Below are positions 8,669 to 17,528 of a stretch of DNA of 64,000 nucleotides, in pieces. Source of the stretch: Bacillus sp. NTK071. GTDB lineage: Bacteria > Bacillota > Bacilli > Bacillales > Guptibacillaceae. The notes beneath the pieces are model-generated. The model ran no database searches and had not been told where the DNA came from. It worked only from the letters and a program-made list of their open reading frames with translations. The translations under genes and the position numbers were made by a program. Each line of letters starts with the position of its first letter. Within the stretch, counting starts at the first letter, position 1. The stretch is taken from positions 124,001 through 188,000 of the forward strand of contig NZ_JAFKOI010000003.1 in the NCBI RefSeq assembly GCF_017303315.1, in the 5' to 3' direction.

Positions 8669-9628
8669 ATGATGAAAACAAGTAGCTTTGCTGGTCTTTT
8701 TCTTTGGGTACTATTTGTGGTAGCAAAACTAGTTACCACGCCAATTGATACACTCCAATATGTCATGATGTTATTACTGTTCGCTTATCTGGTTCTCGTT
8801 CCTTTAACGCTGAACCTTGTACCGCAAAAGAACGCTTTTTATCGTTACGCAACACGACTTCAGCCCTTTGCTGCAGTCTGTGCAGGCATCTCCTTCTTTT
8901 TTGACCAGGGACTTATTGCCGTTCTTTTAGCAGTCCCCTGGCTGATCACAACCATTTTCATTGCCCTATATGGCTTCACACGCTTATTACAAGAATGGAA
9001 GAGAAGTACAATTTTCGATGTGTTAATACAGCTCGGATTGATGTATATCAGCATCGGTGGTGTCTGGCTCATTCTCCACCGATCAGGAATAGAGATTCTT
9101 AACTTTAGCGATGTTATCGTGCTGCTAACATCCATTCACTTTCACTATGCGGCGTTCATCACACCGATTTCAATGGCGTTCATTGGCAAGATGCTTGTTA
9201 AAACAGCACCAGCTTTGAAACCATTGTTCAAATTAGTTGCGTTCCTTGTGTTGATTGGACCGCCATTTATCGCAGCAGGAATTACGTTCGGAGACACAAT
9301 GCCTGTTCTCGAATTTGCTTCCGTTGTAGAATTTGTCACGCCGCTCGTCGTTTTTTCTATCCTTTGTCTCGTCTACTTAATCCCGAAATTGGATTACGCA
9401 GTGAAAATGCTTTTATCCATTTCGTTTGTTTCTCTTCTCTTCTCCATGAGCTCAGCGATGATTTACGGATTTGCGCATGTAAATGAGACGGTTATCCTTG
9501 GTATACCCTTAATGATCTTCTTTCATGGTTTTGTGAACACATTTGGGTTTTCCCTTTTTGGATTACTCGGTGTGACCGCATTAAATGACACAAGCACACC
9601 AATACAAAAATCCAGCCTCTCGATGTAG
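8669..9628 (+). CDS. YndJ-like multispanning membrane protein
   Basis: A 319-residue protein made almost wholly of hydrophobic segments (about ten). HFHYAAF at 157-163 and the late segment FFHGFVNTFGF place conserved histidines inside or at the edge of membrane helices. I recognise the Bacillus YndJ family, whose role is unknown. The ribosome site GAGAGGTGAAATC precedes ATG 8669. The stop codon lies inside the terminator hairpin, so transcription termination and the gene end are fused. Confidence 0.72.
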   Translation: MMKTSSFAGLFLWVLFVVAKLVTTPIDTLQYVMMLLLFAYLVLVPLTLNLVPQKNAFYRYATRLQPFAAVCAGISFFFDQGLIAVLLAVPWLITTIFIALYGFTRLLQEWKRSTIFDVLIQLGLMYISIGGVWLILHRSGIEILNFSDVIVLLTSIHFHYAAFITPISMAFIGKMLVKTAPALKPLFKLVAFLVLIGPPFIAAGITFGDTMPVLEFASVVEFVTPLVVFSILCLVYLIPKLDYAVKMLLSISFVSLLFSMSSAMIYGFAHVNETVILGIPLMIFFHGFVNTFGFSLFGLLGVTALNDTSTPIQKSSLSM

Positions 9629-9643
9629 AGAAGCTGGATTTAT
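9608..9643. terminator. Bidirectional terminator overlapping the YndJ-like stop
   Basis: The stem AAATCCAGC-TCTC / GAGA-AGCTGGATTT. The left arm encodes the last residues of the upstream gene and the loop carries the TAG stop. Confidence 0.85.
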
Positions 9644-9648
9644 TTTAA

Positions 9649-10275
9649 TTATAGTGTTTTCAATGCACCGGCAACTTTGGCGACACGTGCACCAAGGCGA
9701 GAAGCCATTGTTAGTTCAGCTTCTACAGGTGAACGTGAACCGTCAGTGCCAGCTATCGTCGACGCACCGTATGGTGAACCACCGATACCCTCTGTTGTTA
9801 GCTGCTCTGGATTCTCACCATAAGGTAAGCCAACGTAAATCATGCCAAAGTGCATGAGTGGAACGAATGTTGTAAGAGCTGTTGTTTCTTGACCCCCGTG
9901 AACAGAACCTGTGCTTGTAACAACGGCAGTGGCTTTACCTTCAAGCTCACCATTCATCCAGAGTGAACCAGCTGAATCTAGATACTGCTTCATTTGTGCT
10001 GGCATTGAGCCATATCGAGTCGGAACTCCCCAAACAATGCCATCAGCCCAGCGAAGGTCATCAAGCGTTGCTTCTGGAACATCATCCTGTGCTTCTTGCG
10101 CTTCTACGTAAGGTGGTTGTTGGGACATCGCCTGTTTCACAACATCAAATTCAGGAACCTTTACAACCTTCACTTCAACGTCGCCAGCACCTTTTGCGCC
10201 TTCTGCTACCGCCTGTACCATTTGATAAATGTGACCATATGCACTGTAATATGGAATTAAAATTTTTGTACTCAT
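9649..10275 (-). CDS. wrbA: NAD(P)H:quinone oxidoreductase, WrbA family
   Basis: A 208-residue flavodoxin-like enzyme that reduces quinones by two electrons using FMN, avoiding semiquinone radicals. The FMN phosphate loop is in IPYYSAYGHIYQMVQAVAEG near the start, followed by PTRYGSMPAQMKQYLD and TGSVHGGQETT, both WrbA hallmarks. The ribosome site AAAAGGAG precedes ATG 10275. Two MhqR-type palindromes lie between it and the MarR regulator gene, so it is likely derepressed by quinones and other electrophiles. Confidence 0.93.
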   Translation of the reverse strand: MSTKILIPYYSAYGHIYQMVQAVAEGAKGAGDVEVKVVKVPEFDVVKQAMSQQPPYVEAQEAQDDVPEATLDDLRWADGIVWGVPTRYGSMPAQMKQYLDSAGSLWMNGELEGKATAVVTSTGSVHGGQETTALTTFVPLMHFGMIYVGLPYGENPEQLTTEGIGGSPYGASTIAGTDGSRSPVEAELTMASRLGARVAKVAGALKTL

Positions 10276-10349
10276 TATCCCACTCCTTTTCGAATTGTAA
10301 TCTATAGAAAAGCCACTGCCGGCTGATCTAATTTAGTTCGATCTCAATT

Positions 10350-10365
10350 ATCTCTACTTCGAGAT
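10350..10365. promoter_or_regulatory. MhqR-type operator upstream of wrbA
   Basis: ATCTC and GAGAT arms in ATCTCTACTTCGAGAT. It matches the outer arms of the other two sites near the MarR gene. It lies 75-90 bases upstream of wrbA. Confidence 0.7.
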
Positions 10366-10414
10366 TTTACCCGTATGAGAGTTAAGTAAACATTTCAATT
10401 GGCTTCATTTCAAG

Positions 10415-10432
10415 TATCTTTAATTCGAGATA
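10415..10432. promoter_or_regulatory. MhqR-type operator between marR gene and wrbA
   Basis: TATCTTTAATTCGAGATA is an 18-bp imperfect palindrome, nearly identical to the site in front of the regulator itself. It lies just after the regulator's stop codon and upstream of wrbA. Confidence 0.75.
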
Positions 10433-10451
10433 TTAGGTAGAGAAGAAGCCC

Positions 10452-10901
10452 TTAAAGCTTCTCTGCGTAGTGACCAAGTTTCTTCAGCAAGCCTATAGCC
10501 GTTTCCTTTTCACTTACATCCAATCCTGCGAAGATCGATTGAACCTGTTTCTCATGATTAGGGAAAATACGATCCATTAAGCTTTTCCCATCATCTGTAA
10601 TCACGGCATGTGTAATTCTACGATCATTCGGACAAGGATTACGTGTTAAATACCCTTTTCCTTCAAGTTTGTCGACAACATACGTGATGCTTCCACTTGC
10701 GAGTAGGATTTTCTCCCCAATTTGCTGCAACGGCTGGCTCCCTTTGTGATACAGCAACTCTAATACAGCGAATTCTGTGGGATTTAATCCATAGCTCTGG
10801 ATATCCGTTTTAATTTCATCTGTTACAGATCGACTAGCCCTTGCAAGCACAATAAACAGTTTTAATGACAGTTCACGATCGATTTCACTCATGGCACTCA
10901 C
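10452..10901 (-). CDS. mhqR: MarR-family repressor, MhqR-like
   Basis: A 149-residue winged-helix repressor. The segments GLNPTEFAVLELLYHKG and LASGSITYVVDKLEGKGYLT closely follow B. subtilis MhqR as I remember it, which senses 2-methylhydroquinone and catechol and controls azoreductases, dioxygenases and quinone reductases. A palindrome TATCTTGAATTCGAGATA just upstream suggests autorepression, and two more sites lie before wrbA, the probable target. Other MarR subfamilies could share this layout; the operator similarity makes MhqR the best call. Confidence 0.83.
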   Translation of the reverse strand: MSAMSEIDRELSLKLFIVLARASRSVTDEIKTDIQSYGLNPTEFAVLELLYHKGSQPLQQIGEKILLASGSITYVVDKLEGKGYLTRNPCPNDRRITHAVITDDGKSLMDRIFPNHEKQVQSIFAGLDVSEKETAIGLLKKLGHYAEKL

Positions 10902-10914
10902 CCTTAGCTTCTAA

Positions 10915-10932
10915 TATCTTGAATTCGAGATA
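10915..10932. promoter_or_regulatory. MhqR-type autoregulatory operator
   Basis: TATCTTGAATTCGAGATA, 14 bases upstream of the mhqR start. It agrees with the known MhqR consensus, which has TATCT and AGATA arms around a central AATTC. Confidence 0.8.
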
Positions 10933-10966
10933 ATTATACTTATGTTAAGCTCAATCTGTCAATGCT

Positions 10967-11425
10967 TCATTTTTTATCATTGACAGAATGAATATGATCC
11001 AACAACTGTTGGAAGCCAGTTAACGCTTTTGTAAATTCCTCTTTTGACAGACCACTGTTTGTCGCCATAGCGTCAGGAATTATTGAAGCATCGTCCCTTA
11101 ACTCTTCCCCTTTAATCGTTAAACGAACCATCACTCTTCGTTCATCTTCTTTTGAACGTTCTCTTCTAACAAGTCCGGACTCTTCCATTCGCTTAAGCAA
11201 CGGTGTGAGCGTTCCAGAATCGAGATAAAGTTCTGCACCAAGTGCTTTAACCGTGGTTTCATGTTGCTCCCACAGAACAAGCAATACAAGGTATTGAGGA
11301 TACGTAATTCCTAATTTATCTAAATAAGGGCGATACATTTTCGTGATCTCCCTTGAACAAGCATAAACAGAAAAACATAGCTGATTTTCTAATTTTAATT
11401 GATCATTGTGTTCGATTGCTAACAC
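10967..11425 (-). CDS. ohrR: OhrR, organic peroxide-sensing MarR-type repressor
   Basis: A repressor of ohr. The segment KLENQLCFSVYACSREITK carries the peroxide-sensing cysteine (equivalent to C15 of B. subtilis OhrR), and ITYPQYLVLLVLWE and LDSGTLTPLLKRMEESGLVR form the winged helix. There is no C-terminal cysteine, so it is the one-cysteine type, although a second cysteine lies six residues after the sensor. The frame is open to an ATG at 11524, but a promoter (TTGACA, 17 bases, TAAATT) and an operator lie inside that stretch, so translation must begin later. GTG 11425 is the only standard start; an ATC at 11416, six bases after AGAAGGTG, fits the family length better. Confidence 0.85.
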   Translation of the reverse strand: MLAIEHNDQLKLENQLCFSVYACSREITKMYRPYLDKLGITYPQYLVLLVLWEQHETTVKALGAELYLDSGTLTPLLKRMEESGLVRRERSKEDERRVMVRLTIKGEELRDDASIIPDAMATNSGLSKEEFTKALTGFQQLLDHIHSVNDKK

Positions 11426-11440
11426 CTTCTTTTGTAATAA

Positions 11441-11482
11441 GTTGTGCACAATCAATTTATCTTGATTAGAGGAAGATGTCAA
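11441..11482 (-). promoter_or_regulatory. ohrR promoter and OhrR operator
   Basis: On the minus strand, TTGACA (11482-11477), 17 bases, then TAAATT (11459-11454). The operator core GTTGTGCACAAT (11441-11452) overlaps the expected start of transcription and is the inverse of the site in front of ohr. Confidence 0.75.
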
Positions 11483-11496
11483 CTTGAGTTGTTTCG

Positions 11497-11554
11497 TTGA
11501 CAAACTAACTGAGCTATTATACATTTAGTTTTGTAAAATTAAATTGTGCACAAC
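11497..11554 (+). promoter_or_regulatory. ohr promoter region and OhrR operator
   Basis: TTGACA (11497-11502) is followed after 17 bases by TACATT (11520-11525), a moderate -10; TATACA at a 15-base spacing is an alternative. The operator core ATTGTGCACAAC (11543-11554) is flanked by AAATTA-rich arms, as in known OhrR boxes. Confidence 0.7.
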
Positions 11555-11577
11555 TTAAATAATGGGAGGAATTTAAA

Positions 11578-12000
11578 ATGGAAGCTTTATATACAGCAAA
11601 AGCAGTAGCAAACGGTGGTCGTCAAGGTAAGGTAGAGTCATCAGACGGTGTGATTAACATGGATCTTCGTATGCCTAAAGAACTTGGCGGTCAGGGTGGG
11701 GAAGCTACTAACCCTGAACAACTATTTGCAGCAGGATATGCGGCATGCTTCGATAGCGCACTAAATATGGTTGCGCGTATGAAGCGTATTAAGATTAAAG
11801 ACACTTCAGTCGAAGCTCACGTATCAATTGGGAAAGAAGAGGATGGCGCATTTGGACTTAGCGCGAAGCTACAAGTAACCATCCCTGGTGTTGATCAAGC
11901 AACAGCTGAAGAATTAGTGGAAGCTGCACACCAAACATGCCCATATTCAAGAGCGACTCGTGGCAACATGGAAGTTGAATTAGAAGCAATTGCGAAATAA
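11578..12000 (+). CDS. ohr: Organic hydroperoxide resistance protein Ohr
   Basis: A 140-residue thiol peroxidase of the Ohr/OsmC family that reduces fatty-acid and other organic hydroperoxides, using lipoylated protein as reductant. The two catalytic cysteines are C57 in YAACFDSAL and C121 in HQTCPYSRAT; the active-site arginine is R15 and the glutamate E48. The ribosome site GGGAGGA precedes ATG 11578. It is divergent from its repressor ohrR with an operator in front of each gene, and closed by a hairpin. Confidence 0.96.
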   Translation: MEALYTAKAVANGGRQGKVESSDGVINMDLRMPKELGGQGGEATNPEQLFAAGYAACFDSALNMVARMKRIKIKDTSVEAHVSIGKEEDGAFGLSAKLQVTIPGVDQATAEELVEAAHQTCPYSRATRGNMEVELEAIAK

Positions 12001-12014
12001 GTGAAGAAATGAGA

Positions 12015-12045
12015 GGGAGCTGCCAATCGGGCGGCTCTTTTTTTG
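12015..12045 (+). terminator. Rho-independent terminator after ohr
   Basis: The stem GAGCTGCC / GGCGGCTC followed by seven T residues. Confidence 0.85.
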
Positions 12046-12046
12046 G

Positions 12047-12101
12047 TTTGGCCAATATAATTTAATTTTGGCTAATATATCTTGATTTTGGACGATAAAC
12101 C
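12047..12101. repeat. Three-copy 20-bp-period intergenic array, core TTTGGCYAATAT
   Basis: TTTGG starts at 12047, 12067 and 12087, exactly 20 bases apart. The first two units share TTTGGC-Y-AATATA and end TT-R-AT; the third is degraded (TTTGGACGATA). Its architecture matches the array at 5763, with an unrelated core, and it too lies straight after a terminator. Confidence 0.75.
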
Positions 12102-12183
12102 ACTACACAAGCACGCAATCACCCTTTTTTTCTACAGAAAACTAGCTATACTAATACTAGAGTAATGGAAGGTGTGATCAATT

Positions 12184-12978
12184 GTGCTCACTGTTTCAGA
12201 ATTTGAGAGCATTAAAGCGATTAAAGGCACATTTAAACTTGGTGGCGTTAGAATGAACGTCTACCTCTACCTTGTTGATGGGCTTTTGATCGATAGTGGT
12301 CCGAAACGGCTGCAAAAAGAGATTGTGGACTACTTATCAAAGGAAAGCTACAATCAAATCATTTTCACGCATCATCATGAAGACCATACAGGTAACGCAA
12401 CGGTTCTAAACAATGTTCCAACCTATATTCACCCGGCAGGCATCACCCTTTGCGAGCAAAAACCGCATTTACCTTTCTATCGGCGCGTCTTCTGGGGTTC
12501 AAGAAAACCATTCACACCTGAAGGAATCGAGCATCAAATCCAAACGAGGCACCACACATTTGAATTGATTCACACACCTGGTCATGCTCCAGATCACCTT
12601 GCTTTGTTTGAAAAAGACCAGGGATGGCTATTTACAGGTGACCTTTATGTGATGAGTCATCCCAAAAGCATCTTTGCTTTCGAGTCGATTCCCGACGTTA
12701 TTACGTCTCTTGAAAAGGTGTTAACTTACGATTTCGATACAGTCTTATGCTCCCATGCAGGTGTTCTTCCAAACGGTCGGAGACGCTTAGAAGAAAAACT
12801 CAACTATTTGCGTTCTGTTCAGGACGAAGTGCTCCAAAAATACAATGATGGAAAACCAGTTTCTCTCATTCAAAAAGAACTTTTTCCTTCGAAACATATT
12901 CTTAATTATTTCTCTCTTTTTGAAAACTCTTCAAAACACATCGTCACATCGATCATAAACAAAGGAGGATCCCGCTAA
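12184..12978 (+). CDS. Metallo-beta-lactamase-fold hydrolase
   Basis: A 264-residue cytosolic hydrolase of the MBL superfamily. The zinc motif THHHEDHTG places H63, H65, D67 and H68. Further metal ligands are expected in HTPGHAPDHLALF and in FTGDLYV, and a last histidine in LCSHAG. This pattern is that of the glyoxalase II-like branch; the substrate is unknown. It starts with GTG 12184 after GGAAGGTG. Its last four bases overlap the end of the convergent GGDEF gene, so no terminator separates the two. Confidence 0.85.
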   Translation: MLTVSEFESIKAIKGTFKLGGVRMNVYLYLVDGLLIDSGPKRLQKEIVDYLSKESYNQIIFTHHHEDHTGNATVLNNVPTYIHPAGITLCEQKPHLPFYRRVFWGSRKPFTPEGIEHQIQTRHHTFELIHTPGHAPDHLALFEKDQGWLFTGDLYVMSHPKSIFAFESIPDVITSLEKVLTYDFDTVLCSHAGVLPNGRRRLEEKLNYLRSVQDEVLQKYNDGKPVSLIQKELFPSKHILNYFSLFENSSKHIVTSIINKGGSR

Positions 12979-14024
12979 CGTGCGTGACCCTCCTCTACCT
13001 GTTGGTCATACCAACATATTCTGTTTCTTCCCAATCTTTTCGCCTCATATAAACGCTCATCGGCAATGCGCAAGCACTGCTCAATGCTACTTTCCAGTGG
13101 GAAAAGCGCAGTTCCATAGCTCATCGTAACAGAGAAGTATTCAGCATCGGTTTTGAAACGCAACTTCCTTATCGCGGACTGAATACGCAATAAGCATTCC
13201 TTTGCTTCTTCACTATTTGTCGCATTTAGAATAAAAGCAAACTCTTCACCACCATAGCGATAGGCTTTCGCGTCATCTTCAAGCTCTTCTTCCACTACCA
13301 TCCCAATCTGCTTTAAAACATCGTCTCCTACCAAGTGCCCGAATCTGTCATTAACAGATTTAAAGAAATCGATATCGGCAAGGACAAGCATCAGTGGCTG
13401 ATCATTCTTCGAACACGTATGTAGATCTTCCTGGAAAGCGCGATGGTTATAAAGATTTGTTAGAAAATCCTTGCGCGCAATGTCCTCAAGTTTCGTATTC
13501 TTGGATCGCATTGTGCGCTCTCGCGATACAATGATTCCTCCTAGAACACCCATAAATAATAGAAACATACAATCAAACATGTAATCGATCAACTGCTGTC
13601 CCTGAAAAGAATACCCATTGAATAAAAGGATGGCAGTATATCCTGCCCCGAGTAGAAAAGATGCGATTATTCCTCCACTAAATTTCCAGTAGACCGCAAC
13701 ATGTAAAATGAGTAGATACGCGATTGGAAAGAAAGGACTCCCAGATCCACCAGTCAAGGAAACAAGCCATAGAAAGGCTGCGTAATCAAAAACGACACTT
13801 ACTTTTGTCATAAACAAATAGATTCTAGAATTGATTTCGGTCTTACGAAGAGAAAGTTCTGAGATCGCCATGTAAACCAATCCAAAAAGAAAAAGAATTA
13901 AAAATCCGATGCTACTACCATTTAGATAGAAGTAGTAATAGCTACCGGCAATAAGTAAGAATATCCATCGAAACATTGACAAAATCATCTCGATGATATG
14001 ATCGTTTTTCGTTAATAGATTCAT
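12975..14024 (-). CDS. Membrane-bound diguanylate cyclase (GGDEF)
   Basis: A 349-residue protein: about six membrane helices (15-170) followed by a GGDEF domain (180-340). The active-site loop is GGEEF (258-262), an accepted active variant, and DIDFFKSVNDRFGH supplies the metal-binding aspartate. I see no RxxD inhibitory site five residues before the loop (the sequence there is DAKAYRY), so product feedback may be missing. It makes cyclic di-GMP from two GTP. Two HD-GYP phosphodiesterase-type proteins are encoded elsewhere in the window. ATG 14024 follows AGGGG. Confidence 0.9.
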   Translation of the reverse strand: MNLLTKNDHIIEMILSMFRWIFLLIAGSYYYFYLNGSSIGFLILFLFGLVYMAISELSLRKTEINSRIYLFMTKVSVVFDYAAFLWLVSLTGGSGSPFFPIAYLLILHVAVYWKFSGGIIASFLLGAGYTAILLFNGYSFQGQQLIDYMFDCMFLLFMGVLGGIIVSRERTMRSKNTKLEDIARKDFLTNLYNHRAFQEDLHTCSKNDQPLMLVLADIDFFKSVNDRFGHLVGDDVLKQIGMVVEEELEDDAKAYRYGGEEFAFILNATNSEEAKECLLRIQSAIRKLRFKTDAEYFSVTMSYGTALFPLESSIEQCLRIADERLYEAKRLGRNRICWYDQQVEEGHAR

Positions 14025-14159
14025 TCACATACCCCTGTTATAAGTTTGGTTGGTTATATCGCTGAATAACTTTGTAATATTTACCATGTTTTTATTATAA
14101 CTGAATAGGCATGAAACATCGCTTTATTTTCAAAACTTTCTAAAAGGAAATGAAAGAAA

Positions 14160-14190
14160 AAAGAAAGGCTTCAGATCGAAGCCTTTCTCT
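14160..14190. terminator. Hairpin terminator overlapping the FAD oxidoreductase stop
   Basis: AGAAAGGCTTC / GAAGCCTTTCT with a five-base loop. The stop codon of the minus-strand gene is in the loop region. Confidence 0.85.
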
Positions 14191-15169
14191 CCATTTCATC
14201 ATTCATTTCATTTGCAGCATCTAAGCCTGATAAGACCGCACTTTCAATTCTAGTTCTCCCAGATTGATCATCGCTTCGTAAAAAGGCGTCTCCAGCCACA
14301 ACAATTGATTCCTGTTCTGACACCCAAAGCGTTGGAGAGGAATGAACCTGTTCAGCCTGCGCATAACGCCATCTCTTAAGTTGAGAAGACGAAACGTGCT
14401 CAGAATGAATAATGGGAGATACTCTATTCATGAGTTCAGTCAAGATTACCTCATCTTCTTTTGAGTAAAAAGATTTCGATAGCTCTGACGTCGCATAAAT
14501 ACTGATAATTCGTTCCTTTGAGATTCCCTTAGAATAGCTATCAACAATTCGTTCAATCCCATCGGGCAAATCTGCGTCTTGATGCCCCGAATTCGGAAGT
14601 GTTGTGGCAGATTCTTCATTCAATGCAAGCAAACCAACAAGCGCAGGATCGAACACAATACGACTGAGTGATTGATGGGCATGATTTGATAGCTGAATAT
14701 CACTTGCTTGAAGAAGCTTAAGTGACTGTGGCGCAGGTGGAGTTAAAAGGACAGCGCGCGCTTTAACACTATCTCCTTCTTCAAGAAATAGCACGTAGAA
14801 ATGACCATCATGCTCAATGCGCTCAACTTTAGAGGACAACCGGGCTGGCACCTCGCTCGCGAGGTGCTTTACCAATTGATTCATCCCATCCGTCGACTTG
14901 TATCTTGCATGATTTTCACCAAACCATTTAGACACCCAGCCATTCTGCCCCCAATGATCTACTAATTGCTGGAACTCTTCTGTTCCCACTGTAAAAAATT
15001 GAGCGCCGTGATCTGCCTTGCCACCGTTGATTCGTCTTGTTGCAAGACGACCGCCCACGCTTTTACTTTTATCAAGAACAAGAACTTCTTTTCCACTTTC
15101 AATCAGCTTAGTTGCGGCAACAATGCCAGAAATGCCGCCACCAACAATGGCTACGTCAACTTCCTTCAT
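14171..15169 (-). CDS. FAD-dependent amine-oxidase-like oxidoreductase (renalase-like)
   Basis: A 332-residue flavoprotein with an N-terminal dinucleotide-binding fold: [10 protein letters not shown] (7-16), the acidic end of strand two in [18 protein letters not shown], and [10 protein letters not shown]. This order is that of the small renalase-like/MAO-related NAD(P)/FAD enzymes. The substrate is unknown. Its ATG overlaps the MsrAB stop by four bases (ATGA), so the two are coupled, which hints at a role in redox repair or stress. The terminator hairpin includes its stop codon. Confidence 0.8.
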   Translation of the reverse strand: MKEVDVAIVGGGISGIVAATKLIESGKEVLVLDKSKSVGGRLATRRINGGKADHGAQFFTVGTEEFQQLVDHWGQNGWVSKWFGENHARYKSTDGMNQLVKHLASEVPARLSSKVERIEHDGHFYVLFLEEGDSVKARAVLLTPPAPQSLKLLQASDIQLSNHAHQSLSRIVFDPALVGLLALNEESATTLPNSGHQDADLPDGIERIVDSYSKGISKERIISIYATSELSKSFYSKEDEVILTELMNRVSPIIHSEHVSSSQLKRWRYAQAEQVHSSPTLWVSEQESIVVAGDAFLRSDDQSGRTRIESAVLSGLDAANEMNDEMERKASI

Positions 15170-16122
15170 TCAAAAAGCACTCGATATTCGCCGTAACCTT
15201 CTTCCTCAAGACTTTCCACTGGGATAAATTTCATCGCAGCTGAATTAATGCAATAGCGGAGGCCATTCTCTCCAGGACCATCATTAAAGACATGGCCAAG
15301 ATGAGAATCGGCTTCCTTACTGCGCACTTCCGTTCGAATCATAAAGTGGCTAAGGTCTTTCTTTTCTTTCACGCGATGATTATGAATTGGTTGTGTGAAA
15401 CTTGGCCAACCGCAACCTGCATCATACTGATCTGTTGAGCTAAAGAGTGGCTCGCCTGAAACGATATCAACGTAGATCCCTGCCTTGTTATTGTCATAAT
15501 ACTCATTTTGGAAAGGACGCTCTGTACCGTTCTTTTGCGTTACTTGATACTGTTCAGGAGTTAATCGCTCGCGAAGTTCCGCATCATCTTTCTGATACGC
15601 CCAATTCTTTTCAATGAAATCTGCGCGACCAGAACCTTTCTTATAGCGGTTGTAATGAGCTGGGTTTTTCTTATGATAATCCTGATGGTAATCCTCCGCT
15701 GGATAGAACGGTTTGGCAGGAAGGATCTTTGTCACGATTGGTTTCTGGAATCGGCCGCTTGCTTCGAGCTCTTTACGAGACTCCTCAGCAAGCTTCTCCT
15801 GCTCATCATTATGATAATAGATCGCCGTGATATACGTGTCGCCTCGATCAAAGAACTGTCCGCCTGCATCTGTTGGATCAATTTGACGCCAAAACAGATC
15901 TAACAGTTTACTATATGGAAAAACAGATGGATCAAATGTAATTTGAACGGCCTCAACGTGGCCCGTAGTTTTTGAAATCACTTCTTCATAAGTTGGATAA
16001 GGCTTATCTCCACCTGTATATCCAGATACGATGCTTTGGATGCCTGGCATTTCTTCAAAGGGCTCAACCATACACCAGAAACAGCCACCGGCAAATGTTG
16101 CAAGCTCATAATTCGTACTCAT
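15166..16122 (-). CDS. msrAB: Bifunctional methionine sulfoxide reductase MsrAB
   Basis: A 318-residue fusion. The MsrA domain (1-155) has the catalytic motif GCFWC (13-17; C14 attacks the S-sulfoxide). The MsrB domain (170-310) has [16 protein letters not shown] and the catalytic cysteine C291 in RYCINSAA for the R-sulfoxide. The usual zinc-binding CxxC pairs of MsrB are absent, as in other zinc-free members. Cytosolic, no signal peptide. It repairs oxidised methionine at the expense of thioredoxin. It is the first gene of a two-gene operon with the FAD oxidoreductase. Confidence 0.95.
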   Translation of the reverse strand: MSTNYELATFAGGCFWCMVEPFEEMPGIQSIVSGYTGGDKPYPTYEEVISKTTGHVEAVQITFDPSVFPYSKLLDLFWRQIDPTDAGGQFFDRGDTYITAIYYHNDEQEKLAEESRKELEASGRFQKPIVTKILPAKPFYPAEDYHQDYHKKNPAHYNRYKKGSGRADFIEKNWAYQKDDAELRERLTPEQYQVTQKNGTERPFQNEYYDNNKAGIYVDIVSGEPLFSSTDQYDAGCGWPSFTQPIHNHRVKEKKDLSHFMIRTEVRSKEADSHLGHVFNDGPGENGLRYCINSAAMKFIPVESLEEEGYGEYRVLFE

Positions 16123-16289
16123 TCTCTACCACTCCAATATAGAAGATTTACTTATAACATATCCCGAATGGAGGGTTTATTGCCAGAAACTTGCTTTATC
16201 GAACTGTAATGGAGGAATAAATTACTAAAAAGTAAGAAATCTGATACACTTAAGTTGTATGACTATTGAGATAAAGGAGATCCTTACCT

Positions 16290-17522
16290 ATGGCTACCTT
16301 TCATGAAAATTTACAGAAATACGCAGATTTAGCGGTTAAAGTTGGCGTTAATATTCAAAAGGGACAAACTCTTGTTGTGAATGCTCCACTAACATCAGCT
16401 GAGTTTGTGCGTAACATTGCAGAAAGCGCTTATGAAGCTGGAGCAAAAAATGTTCATGTCGAATGGAACGACGAAGATTTAACGCGCATCAAATTTGATA
16501 AAGCTCCAGACGAAGCTTTCAAAGAATTCCCAACGTGGAAAGCTAAAGGCTTCGAGGAACTGGCAGAGAACGGAGCGGCGTTCCTTTCGATTACATCGTC
16601 TAACCCAGATCTACTTAAAGGTGTAGACCCTGAACGTATTTCCAATGCGAGCAAAACAGCTGGAAAAGCAATGGAAGGGTACCGTAATTACATCATGTCA
16701 GACCATAATAGCTGGTCAGTTGTAGCTGTTCCTTCTAAAGCGTGGGCAGCGAAAGTCTTTCCTGACGCACCTGAAGAAGAACAGGAAGCCAAACTATGGG
16801 ATGCCATTTTCCAGGCAACTCGCGTTTCAACAGGTGACCCCGTTCAATCTTGGAAAGAACACAGTGCAAATCTTGAACAGAAAGTTGATTACTTGAACAA
16901 GAAGCACTACAAGAAACTCCATTACAAAGCACCTGGTACCGATTTAACGATCGAGCTACCTGACGCACATCTGTGGGTAGGCGGCGTGAGCGAGAATGTG
17001 AAAGGCGACCATTTCGTTGCGAATATGCCGACGGAAGAAGTTTTCACCATCCCTCATAGAAATGGAATCAATGGCGTTGTTGCTTCAACTAAGCCACTTA
17101 GCTACGGCGGAACTGTCATTGAAGACTTCTCTCTTACATTTGAAGAAGGCAGAATCGTTAAAGCGGAAGCGAAACACGGGAATGAAACACTACAACACCT
17201 CATTGAAACAGATGAAGGTTCCCATTACCTTGGGGAAGTGGCACTCGTCCCTCATGATTCTCCAATTTCAAACGCTGAGATTATTTTCTTCAATACACTG
17301 TTTGATGAGAACGCTTCTAATCACCTTGCGATCGGCAATGCTTATTCCTTCTGCCTTGAAGGCGGTAAGAACATGTCTAAGGAAGAACTAGAAGCAGCTG
17401 GAGCCAACGAAAGTGTGACGCATGTTGACTTTATGATTGGATCTGAGCAGATGGATATCGATGGCATTAAAGAAGATGGATCAAGTGAACCTATTTTCCG
17501 AGATGGGAACTGGTCAATTTAG
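16290..17522 (+). CDS. M29-family metallo-aminopeptidase (AmpS-like)
   Basis: A 410-residue cytosolic aminopeptidase of MEROPS family M29 (thermophilic aminopeptidase T/AmpS). Metal-site segments of the C-terminal domain are visible in order: NMPTEEVFTIPH, DEGSHYLGEVALV, NHLAIGNAY and THVDFMIGS. Length is normal for the family. It removes N-terminal residues from peptides using cobalt, zinc or similar metal. The ribosome site AAAGGAG lies eleven bases before ATG 16290. It is a single gene with its own terminator. Confidence 0.93.
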   Translation: MATFHENLQKYADLAVKVGVNIQKGQTLVVNAPLTSAEFVRNIAESAYEAGAKNVHVEWNDEDLTRIKFDKAPDEAFKEFPTWKAKGFEELAENGAAFLSITSSNPDLLKGVDPERISNASKTAGKAMEGYRNYIMSDHNSWSVVAVPSKAWAAKVFPDAPEEEQEAKLWDAIFQATRVSTGDPVQSWKEHSANLEQKVDYLNKKHYKKLHYKAPGTDLTIELPDAHLWVGGVSENVKGDHFVANMPTEEVFTIPHRNGINGVVASTKPLSYGGTVIEDFSLTFEEGRIVKAEAKHGNETLQHLIETDEGSHYLGEVALVPHDSPISNAEIIFFNTLFDENASNHLAIGNAYSFCLEGGKNMSKEELEAAGANESVTHVDFMIGSEQMDIDGIKEDGSSEPIFRDGNWSI

Positions 17523-17528
17523 TTCATT

